From the NCBI GenBank assembly GCA_040437565.1, contig JBDOQK010000010.1, positions 310,001-374,000 on the forward strand: DNA of 64,000 nucleotides, read 5' to 3'. The notes beneath the pieces were generated by a model, which worked only from the letters and a program-made list of their open reading frames with translations, did not search any database and was not told the DNA's origin. The translations under genes and the position numbers were made by a program. The DNA is from Albugo candida (lineage: Eukaryota; Oomycota; Peronosporomycetes; Albuginales). This document shows, piece by piece, positions 35,446 through 46,374 of the stretch. Every line of letters begins with the position of its first letter. Positions within the stretch are counted from its first letter, which is position 1.

Positions 35446-36291
35446 GGGAATTGTTATACTCACTCCATAATTCACTCCCTTTCAAGTCAGGTGGCACACA
35501 TTATTATACTATGTATACTTTTCATTTATACATAGGAAACTTTTATATTCACTCCTTTTCAAGTCACGTGACACACATTGATAATTCGCAGAGAGGAGAA
35601 AGGGGCATTGAATACGCCGAGATGCTGCCTGTAGCTCCCGTTCTGATACTTGAGACAAGTGTGCACCATCACGGTCACATTTCAAGTATCCATTTTTTTC
35701 CTGTTAGCCGAACGTTTGACAGTCATTGCGTATCCCTGGCCAAACGCCCATTTCTGTGCTGCGGAAAGCAATTCTTCACGGCTACCATATCCGGCCTTTT
35801 GGAGAGATAGTATGTCTAGAGTGCTCATTGTGTCAGCTAAGCACAAAGGTGTGGCATTTGCTGCGCGTCAGCGTTCTGTTATTGGATGAATGGCAGCATA
35901 TCTTTACATCCATCCGCTGTATTGAGAAACAGGAAGTATGGCGTCAGTTACCATTCGCTACTGTTCTACTGTAGTATGACTGCCTTTCTACAATGGGCGC
36001 TCTCTTTACAGTACCATTCTCGCGCTGCACAGTTAGAGTTGGTGGAAGGTAAGTCGTGGAGAGGGCAAAAGGTTCTCTTATCTGAAGAGTAATCATGCAG
36101 ACGTGAGTGAATTCAACCGAAAGAAAGTCAACATAACTTTTCTGGTCACGGGACGTATTAGGGAGTGAAAAGAAGTGACTATAAAAATTTCCAAAATATA
36201 ACTAAAAAGTATACATAGTATAATTATGTGTACCACCTGACTTAAAAAGGGAGTGAATTTAACCAAAAAGGGAGTGAATATAACAATTCCC
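35446..36291. mobile_element. 846-bp long-TIR non-autonomous element
   Basis: Inverted repeats of well over 100 bp start GGGAATTGTTATA at 35446 and end with its complement at 36291. Within the arms, CACTCCC recurs and ACTATGTATACTTTT is shared. Possible 8-bp target duplications of T-rich sequence flank it (TTCTTTTA and TTTTTTTA, one mismatch). Long TIRs and an 8-9 bp duplication fit a Mutator-type non-autonomous element. The central 550 bp holds short plus-strand frames (for example 35726-35974) that match nothing I recognise. They could be captured host sequence. Confidence 0.8.
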
Positions 36292-36296
36292 TTTTT

Positions 36297-36830
36297 TTAT
36301 GATCCGTAATAAGTCTGCTGTTTCCTTTCATACCAAAAGGGACGATGTTGTTGAGGAGAATTGAGGCCTACGCAAAGCTTTACAACCATTGCTTGACGAG
36401 AACATGTGACTAAATGATCAGATAATGGTGTCCTTTTTGCGTACCTGCACGCCTGAACCAGCTGCACAAAGCAAGTGGCTGGTAATTCCTGTGGCATTTT
36501 TACTTCCTACTTACTTTGTGAAGCTGCGCTAGGGAGGGCTCATGGTGGAGGTGCACCACCAGCTCATGTGTTTCGAGCCAATATGCTGCATGCACTGCAG
36601 GCTTTCAGAAAGCTTAGTTAGAATCAGCAAAGAGCGCGAATCAATAGAAGGCAATCGTGGCTGGATTATTTTCTTCTGAAATAATTGCCTACTAGGCTAC
36701 TTTTCCTATGCTTGAAATAAACTCAGCTTTTCTTATGGTGTTACTGCCACCAGCTAGAAGTTGACTTAAGAGCAACGGACATGGCAGTACGAAAGTAGAG
36801 GGCATGTTTGGAATTTCTATTTTTTGGGGT
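36297..36830. other. No recognised gene
   Basis: Short spacer between two TIR-bounded elements. A 66-codon minus-strand frame (36497-36297) shows no recognisable motif. Confidence 0.45.
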
Positions 36831-36833
36831 GTG

Positions 36834-37932
36834 CCCTAAACTCACCCCATCCATTTTTTTGCCAGTCATATTTCATCAATTTAGCCAACATATTTGACAG
36901 ATTTGATTATAGTGGAACTTGATGCAGGACGCAACCTGCAACTCCTGGCATTATGTCTTGTTGCTTGACAAATATGGCCTCTGGGAAGGCGACGGGTTTG
37001 TGGATTAGAAATCCGAGTTTGATTTTTTGCCTGGACATATCCAACGCTGAAGTATCTTTTTGTGCTGAATGATTGCGTGAACCTGATGGCCTTCCACTTC
37101 CCCTGATTGTCGGAGGATCTTGGATTGTTATGTTTGTGCTTAATTGTTCGCGAATTGAACTGTAAATGTGACATTGCCGATAAGATAGCTCCAAAGTTAG
37201 CAAATTAAAACTTTACTGTCTTTCTGCTTAAAGTTGTAGGTTGGCAATGATAGGTTGATGGGGGTTTCCTGGTTGAGCCACCATTGGAGTCAACGTCTCC
37301 TTCTGCAAGTGGCGTGTTGTGTTGGATTAGCTGATTAAATTTATGTTCACATGGTATTCCCAGGGCCTGCTGATGTACAACGGTGCAAGTGGTCCGTGGT
37401 AATTTGCTATTGTTGTTTCGGGTTAATTGATACTATTTGCGGGCTATAATCAATGCATGCTTTGATGTCTCTTGTCGAAGTACATGCCACATTGGATTTT
37501 CAAATGTTATTGTGTCTACGCAGATGGATTATATTGCATTGGTTATTCTGAATTTTGTTAAATTGATTTGCATAAGAAAGCCTGATCCTATTGTAAACAG
37601 ACAGCAAATCACATGAAGTTTTTACCGATGTATTTCTAACGTTTCATGCGTCCCTTATAAGAAGTGCTACCATTATTGGAAACTGCACAAAGAACACACG
37701 CAAAGACTAATTTTTTAAAGGTATATTGGGAACTCCTTAGCAACTACCTTATGTCTCTCTACGACCGTTCACTGCCTATGACTCTTCACGAGATGGTGAT
37801 CTTCCACAAGTGGACATCTTCAACTTACCGTCGCTATAAATTCAGTAGATCCGGTTGGCTAAAAATATCAAATATGATTTGCTAAAATGATGAAATAGGA
37901 TTGGCTAAAAAATGGATGGGGTGAGTTTAGGA
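36834..37932 (-). mobile_element. TIR-bounded MULE-derived deletion element
   Basis: Arms of about 60-65 bp at 36834-36896 and 37868-37932 are inverted copies. They share CCTAAACTCACCCCATCCAT, then TTTTTT, a GCCA-containing block and TATTTCATCA. Inside, on the minus strand at 37203-36881, is a fragment resembling a MULE C-terminal tail (RGSGRPSGSRNHSAQKDTS, compare the RGRPKGSRSTKRD segment of MULE delta). The catalytic region is absent, so it is a deletion derivative. It abuts the left end of MULE delta. Confidence 0.75.
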
Positions 37933-37942
37933 ATTCCCATAA

Positions 37943-38110
37943 AATATGGAATCCGATATAGCCACACCCTCAGCTTAACTGGAAGCACCTTTATCCTTAC
38001 CCCCCCCCCTAAAATATCCCAAGTAAATGGGGACCGGTATCACCACACTCGCTAGATTAAATTAGATCAGGGAACCGGCATCGCCACACACCCTAATTAA
38101 GGAATCCGAT
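37943..38110 (+). repeat. Left subterminal iterons of MULE delta
   Basis: Four variants of GATATAGCCACACCC / GGTATCACCACAC / GGCATCGCCACACACCC / GATATAGCCATACACCC spaced about 35-70 bp apart. They mirror the inverted set at 40264-40400, so together they bracket MULE delta. They match the array at 29479-29640. Confidence 0.75.
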
Positions 38111-38894
38111 ATAGCCATACACCCTAATTATCCAACTCGCTATACACCTGCATACATTGCTATACGTACGCTAAGTGAATACACTGTTCTCACTATGCCA
38201 CTTGCTCCACCCCCGGATCACAACTATGAGAACTATGAAATTGAAGAAGAGGCAATAAAAAACTTTGCGTGGCAAGAAGTCTATTCCACAAAGAAAGCTC
38301 GCACAAAGGCCGACAAGTACGTAATTACTAGGAAGGTGTGGCTTTCTTGCGTTCATGGTGGTCGGTACAAAAACAAGGGCACGAGGATCCGCCAAACATC
38401 AACGCGGCTTCTAATGTGTTCATGGTTAGTCACCATTCAGCGCCAACTGAATCAAAATTCTGTGCAAGAATGGCGAGTGAGTGTGGTCGTTGCAAATCCC
38501 AATCATGAAGCAGCAGAGAATCTTGCAGCATTCCCAGAAGCCAAGGTATTGAACCAGGTGCTGAGGCAGCAAATTTTGGACTTCACAAAAGATGGAGCCC
38601 CTCCTCGGTAAATTTTGAGTACGAGGAAGCGGTCTGATTCTACTTTCCTTGCCACCGGGAAGACATTTACAATGTTGAGAAACGTGAACGAGCGGAATTT
38701 CTCCTTGGTCGTGGCCCTCTTGAAGCATTGCTGGACACACTAAAGAAAAATGCCATTAGGCATAAGCTTGATCGGGACCCTTCATCGGGTCAATTGACGC
38801 GCCTCTTAGTTGCACCTAAGCCTTGCATCTCGACAGACAATGATTTTTCCTCGGAAGGGGTTCTTATAGCAGATTTGACATACAAAACCAACAG

Positions 38895-38958
38895 GTGAGT
38901 AAAATGCTTTGCAATCAATGTTTGCCGAACATCAACTAAGAGCAGACAAAATCATCAG
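38895..38958 (+). other. 64-nt intron in MULE delta
   Basis: Begins GTGAGTAA and ends ATCATCAG. Removing it makes the conserved catalytic segment read straight through (TYKTN on the left, FRMKLLPLMD on the right). Confidence 0.75.
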
Positions 38959-39664
38959 GTTTCGAATGAAATTGCTCCCTTTGATGGACGTGGCATGTCC
39001 AAACCAGTCATATCCCCTTTGAAATATTTTCTTGCGACACGAATAAGAAGATGGCTAATTTGGGCACTTGGACAAATGAGGATTGTTTTTTAAGATAGAA
39101 TCACTGGGCCGATTGTCATTATCACTGACAGAAAATTGGATTCAATGGCTGCAATATCACTGGCTCTACCTGAAGCGAAGGATCTGCATTGTATATGACA
39201 TATTAATAAAAATGTCCTTAAACAGCACTCTACATAGGACGAAGGCTGAATTGAATTTCCCACGAAGTGGCACGTATTGTACTGCTCTACCAATTCACAG
39301 AAATTAGAAGATAATTTGGTGCTTTCAAAGTTGCTATTAGTGAGACTGGCTATGCGTATCTACAATCCACATGGATTCCGCACAAGGAGAAATTAATCCT
39401 TGCCTGGACAAAAAGATAAAGCATTTTGGGCATGTAGCTACATCTTGCGTTAAAGGCGGACATGCAACCTTGAAGAATGGATCGCAGTTTCGAAAGGAGA
39501 TTTGGCAACAGTTAATGAGAAATTGGTTCTCAAAGCTCAACAGCAGCGACAAAGAATAATTCAAAAGGTTGCATACGATAGTTCCCACATTATCGTCCGC
39601 CTTAGTGGGAGCTTCTGGACAATCGTGGATAGAAAGATTTCACATTATGCATTGAATGAAGTAT

Positions 39665-39738
39665 GTAAGACTAGTGTATGAATACAGTTGTGTACAGTAC
39701 TGACAACTTATGTACTGACCATATTTTGTTTTCTGCAG
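39665..39738 (+). other. 74-nt intron in MULE delta
   Basis: Begins GTAAGACT and ends TTTTCTGCAG after a T-rich tract. Removal connects ISHYALNEV in phase to QAVQKALSMEKNEKCTKTF before the SWIM finger. Confidence 0.7.
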
Positions 39739-40263
39739 GTCTCCAAGCAGTCCAAAAGGCACTATCGATGGAGAAAAATGAAAAGTGCACTAAAACATTC
39801 ACGAGCACTAAAGGATTGCCTTGCTCTCATGCCATCAAAGAGCTGGAAAAGATGGGGTCAATATTGCATGAAGCTCATTTTCATGAGCACTGGTGGCTTT
39901 ACAAGCCTGTACAACCCACACTGTATCCTGCAGTGCCTCTTCAGAAAAAAACAAGCTTTTCGGACATTATGGAAAATTTGCAAGAGAGTTATTCGGTCTT
40001 GCCTCCACACAGACAGCGCCTTTTTGAACAGGATCTCAATTGCCTCACACCTTTCCAAGCCCTGAAGTAAATGATCCTGCCACAGTGGCCTCACGTGGAC
40101 GGCCGAAAGGATCAAGGAGTACCAAACGAGATCGGTACGCATTTGAGTATATTGAGAGGAAGGGACAGGAACTGCCAAAACGAAGATGCGAGGCCTGCAA
40201 ACAAGAAGGTCACAACAGGCGCACATGTCCACAACTCAAAATTAATGAAACAAATCTGTAACT

Positions 40264-40400
40264 CAGTTTAGGGTGTGTGGTGATACCGGTTCCCATTTAT
40301 TAGGATAATTAGGGGGTGTAACGGTACCGGTGTTTTAAGCTAAGTTAGGAGCGTGGCTATACCAAAAGTGGGGTGTGGCTATACCGAATACCTGATATAT
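40264..40400 (-). repeat. Right subterminal iterons of MULE delta
   Basis: Inverted copies of the array at 37943-38110: GGGTGTGTGGTGATACCGG, GGGGGTGTAACGGTACC, GGAGCGTGGCTATACC and GGGGTGTGGCTATACCG. Confidence 0.75.
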
Positions 40401-40927
40401 TATTAACTTAGGTCCTAAATTCGCCTAGTCGATTCCCCCTTAGACAATGCTGATGATATCCTCAGATAATCCATCCGTTTAAGGTGCATCACCTAAATTC
40501 GCAACCAAATCTATTGAAGCTGATGTCCCTGAACCAGTGTGGAACACATCAGGCTAATCAACTTTCAGCTATTGGACAATAAATTAGTGGCTGTGGGCGT
40601 TTAGAACGAGAAGGCTTAGACTAGCTANNNNNNNNNNNNNNNNNNNNNNNNNNNNNNNNNNNNNNNNNNNNNNNNNNNNNNNNNNNNNNNNNNNNNNNNN
40701 NNNNNNNNNNNNNNNNNNNNNNNNNNNCAATAAATTAGTGGCTGTGGGCGTTTAGAACGAGAAGGCTTAGACTAGCTAGTAAAGTGAACTAAGGACCTCC
40801 TACCTGTAATATATCTTACTTTCCAAATTTTATCTAAAGTGCTCAAAACAATCCGGACACCAAAACATAAGACTCTTATGAGGAAGCAGGACTTATAATT
40901 GGTAAGAGTGGTGAAACTAAAATCAAT
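40401..40927. other. Spacer with a gap and a 51-bp contig overlap
   Basis: No gene recognised. 40577-40627 and 40728-40778 are identical (51 bp), with the 100-N gap 40628-40727 exactly between them. This again indicates unmerged contig ends. Confidence 0.85.
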
Positions 40928-41765
40928 CGGTTGCTGTACACGAAAGACCGTGTGATTCATACGACGAAGCATGCCAAGAAAAAGAATATCAAGACCTTAG
41001 CGAGGACGCGAATACAAAACTCGTTCGTCAATCTGACGAACGTGATGAGGTTGATGGCAGGAAAAAGAAGACCGCTGATCCCATCGGCATTACCGTCGAG
41101 TCAACAGCTAAAACGTATAAGTCTAGTGACTCATTAACAGAGTCAAGTGGCGATGTTGGACATCGAGAGGAGCCATGAGTGGGGTCAGGGAAGTTCAAGA
41201 AGTTCAAGAAGCGCTGTGGATGGAAGAGTAAAACGACTGAGGCTTTAGCAATCAAGCCACAATGATCATGAAGACGCGATTTAATGGGAAGAAAGCACAA
41301 CCCTATCACGCGAGATTATTGGCGCGGTTTATCGCGTGGATCCAAAGAACATAAAGAAACTACGAAGAGCGACAATTGCGTGAAATGGGAGCGCGCTGCT
41401 GAATCGGAGATCGATTCGCTCAAAGACAATGACACGTGGGAAATGGCATTGCGCACTGACGAGATGCGTCCTCTCCACACAAATTTGGTTTTCGAGACTG
41501 GGACAGATCTGACTGACACGTCGAACGGTTTAGGCAAGTATGGAGGCGTGCGGGAGCGAGCATTCATTTGGACAAAATTACAGGCTGATGTTCGCCGCCA
41601 CCATGGACATGATGACTGGTAAAGTTATCGTCACATTGTCCGAGATATGGGGCGTGCCAACGCGTCATGGTGACGTATCTAATGCATAAGTCAACTCCTC
41701 GACAGAACCGGAACTCAACATTTACTTGTATATTCCACAGGGAAGAAATGAGTGAGCAGGAAGTA

Positions 41766-43058
41766 CAGTGCGATCCGGAAAAGATTGTCCGCTTTTCTTA
41801 ATTTTTCGACTCATAACCGCAAGCTTGCGCTTGAAATTGCACTAAAACATACTTTGGCATCCGAGGAACGTTTGCGTATTGCTGGAATGAGGCATGCTGG
41901 TACCAAAGTTGCAGAAATTTCCTGCAAGTCAGCGACAGATGCGACGCATCATGGAGAGATGATATAAAGAAAACGCATTTATGCCAAAGAAAGCCCTGGA
42001 AGGCCAAAAAAACTTTCAGAAAGGGACGTCAGAGCTCTAGTCCGCAGCACCAAGGGTGCAAGACGTTCAACTTTGGCCGAAATTACAATCAACATGCCAA
42101 CCAAAGCTGTTCAGACTGCAGTTTAAGAGATTTTACATGCCGCGTGTCTCTTTGCTCAAGTGGGGGCTAAAAAGCCTTTTTTGAACAAGTCACATACTGG
42201 TAAGAGGCTGGACTTTGCAGAAAGATACCATAATTCCACCATAGAGTTCTGGAAATCAATCTGCTGGACTGATGAGGCCAGCTTTCGAATTGGGAAGAAT
42301 TTTCACCGACCTCTGGTCTGGAGATCTACCAATGAGAGGTACCAATCAGACTATCTGGTACCTTCTTACAAGTCAGGGCGTTCTCTAGTTTGGGTCTGGG
42401 GTACCTTTCAGGATAGCAAAAAAAGCCAGCTTGTGCGTATGTCACCAAATCGTCAAACAGCAGCTGACTTTGTCACACAAGTGTACGATGGTGAGTTGGC
42501 TGGCTTCTGGGAAGGCCTTGTCAATGCTGGAAGTGCCATACTCATGGAAGATGGTGCGCCTATCCATCTCGAAAAAGCGCCAGAAATATGGCGTGACGAG
42601 CGCAGCGTTGGCATGATAGAATGGCCTGCAAACTCTCCTGATCTCAATCCCATTGAGAATGTATGGACAAAGATGAAAGCAGCCATTCAAAAGCTCCTCA
42701 AATCCTAAAACTGCGAGGAATTAGGGCTTTGATTTAAACAGACATGGTCTTCTATTGATCCATAGTGGCTACAGCATCTTGTTAGCTCCATGCCAGAGAG
42801 GATCAAAGAAGTAATTGGAGCAAAAGGGGGTTCTATCGCTGGTAGCATGCATTTTTGCTATGTAGTTTATTTTCATCATAGAATCATCATTCAAAAAAAA
42901 ATTCTGCAGGATTGCAGCTTTGTATACTGTAAAAGGTTTGTACCAGATTTCATGGGTAGATTACTCATCAGGTGTGTGCACCATGCTTCGGAAGTCAAAG
43001 TGATGGTTTCATAAAGCGGTAAAATTGGGGGGCGGACAATCTTTTCCGGAGGGTACTG
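41766..43058 (+). mobile_element. Tc1/mariner-type DNA transposon, copy 2, inside copia fossil 3
   Basis: Same family as 1202-2550. The left end, CAGTGCGATCCGGAAAAGAT, has one altered segment; the right end is CCGGAGGGTACTG. The TA duplications are at 41764-41765 and 43059-43060. It measures 1,293 bp. It lies in the reverse transcriptase region of copia fossil 3, whose sequence continues at 43061, so it arrived after the copia element. Confidence 0.93.
42160..42708 (+). pseudogene. Tc1-like DDE transposase (C-terminal two thirds open)
   Basis: A 182-codon open frame covers the catalytic core: first Asp in ICWTDEASFRIG (about residue 38), second Asp in LMEDGAPIH, and Glu in WPANSPDLNPIENVW. 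There are 34 residues between the second Asp and the Glu, so it is a DD34E transposase as in Tc1. The N-terminal DNA-binding part (41780-42150) is present but broken by stops and a frame change; RIAGMRHAGTKVAEIS is readable at about 41870. All three catalytic residues survive, yet the gene as a whole is not intact. Confidence 0.9.
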
Positions 43059-43384
43059 TACAGCGCTGTGAGGCTTAATACTCGAATCAAGTGGTATTTC
43101 GCCTTCAGCGCAGTTCTTACGGCTTAATACATGAAGGACGACTGTGAGCAAAATTACTACAGTGCAAGACACTTATAACCAGCACGTTTATTCGGTAGAC
43201 AAGAAATCTTTCTCTTCACAATCGTAAAGTACATAGGCTACGCTTTAATATAATGGAGAATAATCGCTCTTAACTTTATTTTTGCTGGACTAGTAGGACT
43301 TTAAAATTCGGCCACATTCGGCCATTTTCTATGGGACGAACGATATTTTGGCCGCCCAAAAAATCAATGATTGTACAGTAAAAG

Positions 43385-43506
43385 CTGCCATACTTAATAC
43401 TATTGGGACCTTTTTTTTTATAATAAGTATGTTTGACAAGTTAATAATTATGAAACAATCTCCGAAAGTATGGTCCCGATAATGTAGTATTAAGCCGTGT
43501 GGCAGT
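43385..43506. repeat. Small inverted-repeat (hairpin) element
   Basis: About 122 bp with imperfect inverted arms: CTGCCATACTTAATACTA and GGGACC on the left, complemented by GGTCCC and TAGTATTAAGCCGTGTGGCAG on the right. It is in the non-coding end of the DDE element and may be a tiny MITE. Confidence 0.55.
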
Positions 43507-45709
43507 TCATGTCCATCAGAATTGAATTTGGTACGCGTCGGTGAGAACGGTACTTTTTGACGGCATATTCCCCAGCTTAACCATTTAACCCTTTGCGGTA
43601 AACATCCATATAACGCTGAGATTTTCGATAGTAGTTCCTTATCTCGGTCACACTGACCGAATTTAATGCTTTTGGCACCATTTCCTTTAGTCCAGGCCAT
43701 AAGTAATTGCAGTGTTTTCGTGCGTACCGCTTGGCAGAGCCCTAAAAGTTCTTAATGAAGCTGAGCTCACAATGAAATTTTGGATAAAAATATTATCATG
43801 TGACCGGCACCAACAATAAGCTCTTCTAATATGCATTTCTGACGAGGAAAGTCGGGTTAATTTGCCATGATTTTTCTGGCGCAGCAGTCCTTTTTGGTTG
43901 AAGAACATTTCACGTGATAGTCAATTATAAGGCCTACAAGCCAAAAACCTCGTTTTTGAAGGACAAGTATGATACCCTTTGCCTTGCCACGAAGTTTTTC
44001 AATTGCGTGATCTTCTGGAAATATCAATTCTGATAAATTCCATTTCCCCAAGTTGTTTTTCGCATCAGATGTTGTTTGCCACCAGGGCTCAGGTTGATGC
44101 TGTTTGCACGGAGCGCATCATCAGCAAATGCAGCATGGCTGGTGGCATTGTCAAAGGCAAAGAGGGCCTTCATGCCTGGAAATTGTGCCACAAAGTCGGG
44201 AATTGCTCCATCAAGCACCTGGTTGTAGAGGTCTATTGCCTCCCACCATCCGTCGTGCTGAATTCCAGGGTGCATGATGACACACATGCTTGTTCTGGCA
44301 GCTTCAGAAACTTCTCTTTTTCCTCTTGGTTCAGGGCGAGGCGTCCCAAAATTGGACAAAGGAAGTCACTGACATGAATGGATCTCCCTTGGCCTTTCCT
44401 GCGCAATGGTTTTTCTCCATCGGGCATCCAAAAGCGCTTCAAACCATCATTGGCAGCAAAGGTCCTTTCATCATGGGTCACCAGAAGAAGTGGTTGGATA
44501 TTTGCTGCTGGCCATATCATATCATCTTGGCTATTCTTGAAATTATCATCTTTGCAGGGAATTAGGCATGCGAGCATCAAGTTTATCTAATCTGACCAGA
44601 AACTTTTGGCGATACTCAATAACATATTCTCTTTCATGACCATCGATGCAAATCCCCTTCACAGCTTCGCGGTGTGTTATGTGTAAGGGCTGTAGCCAGC
44701 GCATCATCGTTCGTTCCGATATTTCTGGGCAAGGAGAGTTGCCTAACTCGGGGAGAATTTCTTCATTCGTGTATTTTTCCAAGGTTGCAATTTCGATATC
44801 GAACTTATTTGCACGGAGGTATTTCTGCAGGATAACGATACAGTCCTCGTCCTAAAGAAATTTTTTATCGCTTGGCGTTTTTCCTTGTTTCGACTGAGGC
44901 AGAGACCCGTCTTCATAAACATTCCATCCCATTTCCGTATTGATCTGGAAAAGTAAGCCCCTGCTGCATCTGAGATAAACGAGCTTGCCGCTTTCTTCAT
45001 TTTTCTTATTTTAGGTAGCCGAAAGTACCCGAGTAGCGCTGCTTCACGCGCATGTGCAGCATTGTTCTTCCCGTTTGGATTTCGATTTAGGATTTTGAGA
45101 TTCTCAACTGCCAAACTGATATCAGCTTTGGTCCACTAAGTACTCTCGTATTCATCGCATGCATCATCCAAGTCTGCATCATTTTCGTTATCCACATCCA
45201 CTTCAGCACCAACTTCTATAAGCATTGTTTCAGCGTCCAGTATTCAGTCAACGGTTTGGTGCCTCTCGCAGCATCATTCAGCACCGCCTTCTTGCGCCTT
45301 TGTACGCGTGACGAATTTCCCAGATACCGAACTGGTCTGTTGCGCCCGTTGGCCAGTACCGGATGGACAGCTCTCCCAGAATTCCCAACAATCATGCCAA
45401 CCTCTTCCACTTCATTTTCTTTCTTCATCTGGGATTCAATTTTAATGAAGGCGCTACTACTTCAAATTTATGCACATCACTATGGACTTCAATTTTCTGC
45501 TTCTTGTTCTCTGCAGCATGTATTGATGCCATGTGCAAGTGCTTCCATTGTTTTTTAGGCGTGGCATGATTACTTTGGTGAGCTATAATTGCAAAATAAA
45601 TACGGAGGGCGTTATTAACTTCTGAAGTGATATCCACAAATCTTGTCCATGAAGCATATCCTATTTTATGGATCCTCCAATTGTGTTTTAAGGAGCCCCT
45701 AAAGATCAT
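43500..45709 (-). pseudogene. Large DDE transposase of the 43160-45861 element
   Basis: Minus-strand pieces in order: an N-terminal region with YLGNSSRVQRRKKAVLND (about 45330), a DNA-binding middle with ERTMMRWLQPL (about 44700), LLVTHDERTFAANDG (about 44470) and VSDFLCPILGRL (about 44360). Then come GIQHDGWWEAIDLY, the catalytic-type FAFDNATSHAAFADDAL (about 44130) and SPGGKQHLMR. The final block, FYPKFHCELSFIKN, and a C-terminal RYMDVYRKGL segment end near 43590. This order is that of a widespread fungal/oomycete DDE transposase lineage. At least four frame changes or stops; inactive. Confidence 0.82.
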
Positions 45710-46374
45710 GGCGATTGCTTAACCTACCTACCTACACTACTCCTGTTTGGGTAAAAAACGGTTATTGGCACGTTAGAAGTGTAGGCTGCATGAAATTGAA
45801 ACTTTAAATTTTGGCCGCATAAACAGGGGGGTGTCGGTTATACAGTACGTGTCTTGCAGTATACATTCAGAGCTGCTTCGAGTCGATTTCGTACAGTACG
45901 TCACAGAGTCATGAATCTTCTACAACGGCGGAAATATCGTCGTCGGGTTGTATGTTGACGACCTACTGGTGCCCGGAAGATCGCAGTTCCGAGTGGATGA
46001 TTTGCTTTAGCATTTAGTTAAGCTTCGGATTAAGGACCTTAGTGTCGTGATCAAATTCCTTGGGATGCGACTAACTCATTCTCAGGAGACTGGTTGTGAA
46101 ATCAAGCAACAATCGATAATCGACGAGCTATCAATAAAGATCGGTCTGGAAGATACACACGACGTGACGACACCAATCGGGCTCGACCATGGTGACGACG
46201 TGCGGAAGATGACACGTTGCTGCCAGCGGAAAGACTAGTCAGATCGGTATCGCTAAGACAATTTCAGTCGATCGTGGGGTCGCAAAAAAAATGTTACGGT
46301 TGGCACATTGCATAAGACCGGATGTTACTTATGCGGTTGATAAAAATAAGCGTCGAGACCATGTACCTACAATG

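Larger units (their letters stand above)
38195..40261 (+). pseudogene. MULE transposase delta (FAR1/SWIM/CCHC), with two introns
   Basis: N-terminal FAR1-like region at 38195-38611 (WLSCVHGGRYKNKGTR). The MULE domain follows, with EDIYNVEKRERAEFLLGRGP near 38670, the DLTYKTNR catalytic block near 38870 and the TDRKLDSMAAI block near 39125. Next is a SWIM zinc finger (CTKTFTSTKGLPCSHAIKE, about 39790-39845). At the C-terminus are SRGRPKGSRSTKRDRYAFE and a CCHC-type knuckle, CEACKQEGHNRRTC (about 40190-40230). Two GT-AG introns of 64 and 74 nt fit the conserved frame at 38895-38958 and 39665-39738. Other frame breaks and stops remain, so it is a pseudogene although the least decayed of the four MULEs. 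Confidence 0.88.
43160..45861 (-). mobile_element. TA-inserting DDE transposon inside copia fossil 3
   Basis: A 2.7-kb element with imperfect inverted ends (TGCAAGACAC, TATAACC and a GTTTAT block on both sides). It is flanked by TA at 43158-43159 and 45862-45863. The copia sequence continues directly on either side, which supports these limits. The transposase is on the minus strand. The family is TA-specific like Tc1/mariner/pogo, but the protein is of a longer type known from many fungi and some oomycetes. A small inverted-repeat insertion sits near its left end (43385-43506). Confidence 0.82.

Noticed and set aside
35134-35535. Plus-strand 133-codon frame
   Set aside because: It spans the right end of MULE gamma and the arm of the 846-bp element; no domain, and the minus strand carries the MULE N-terminus.
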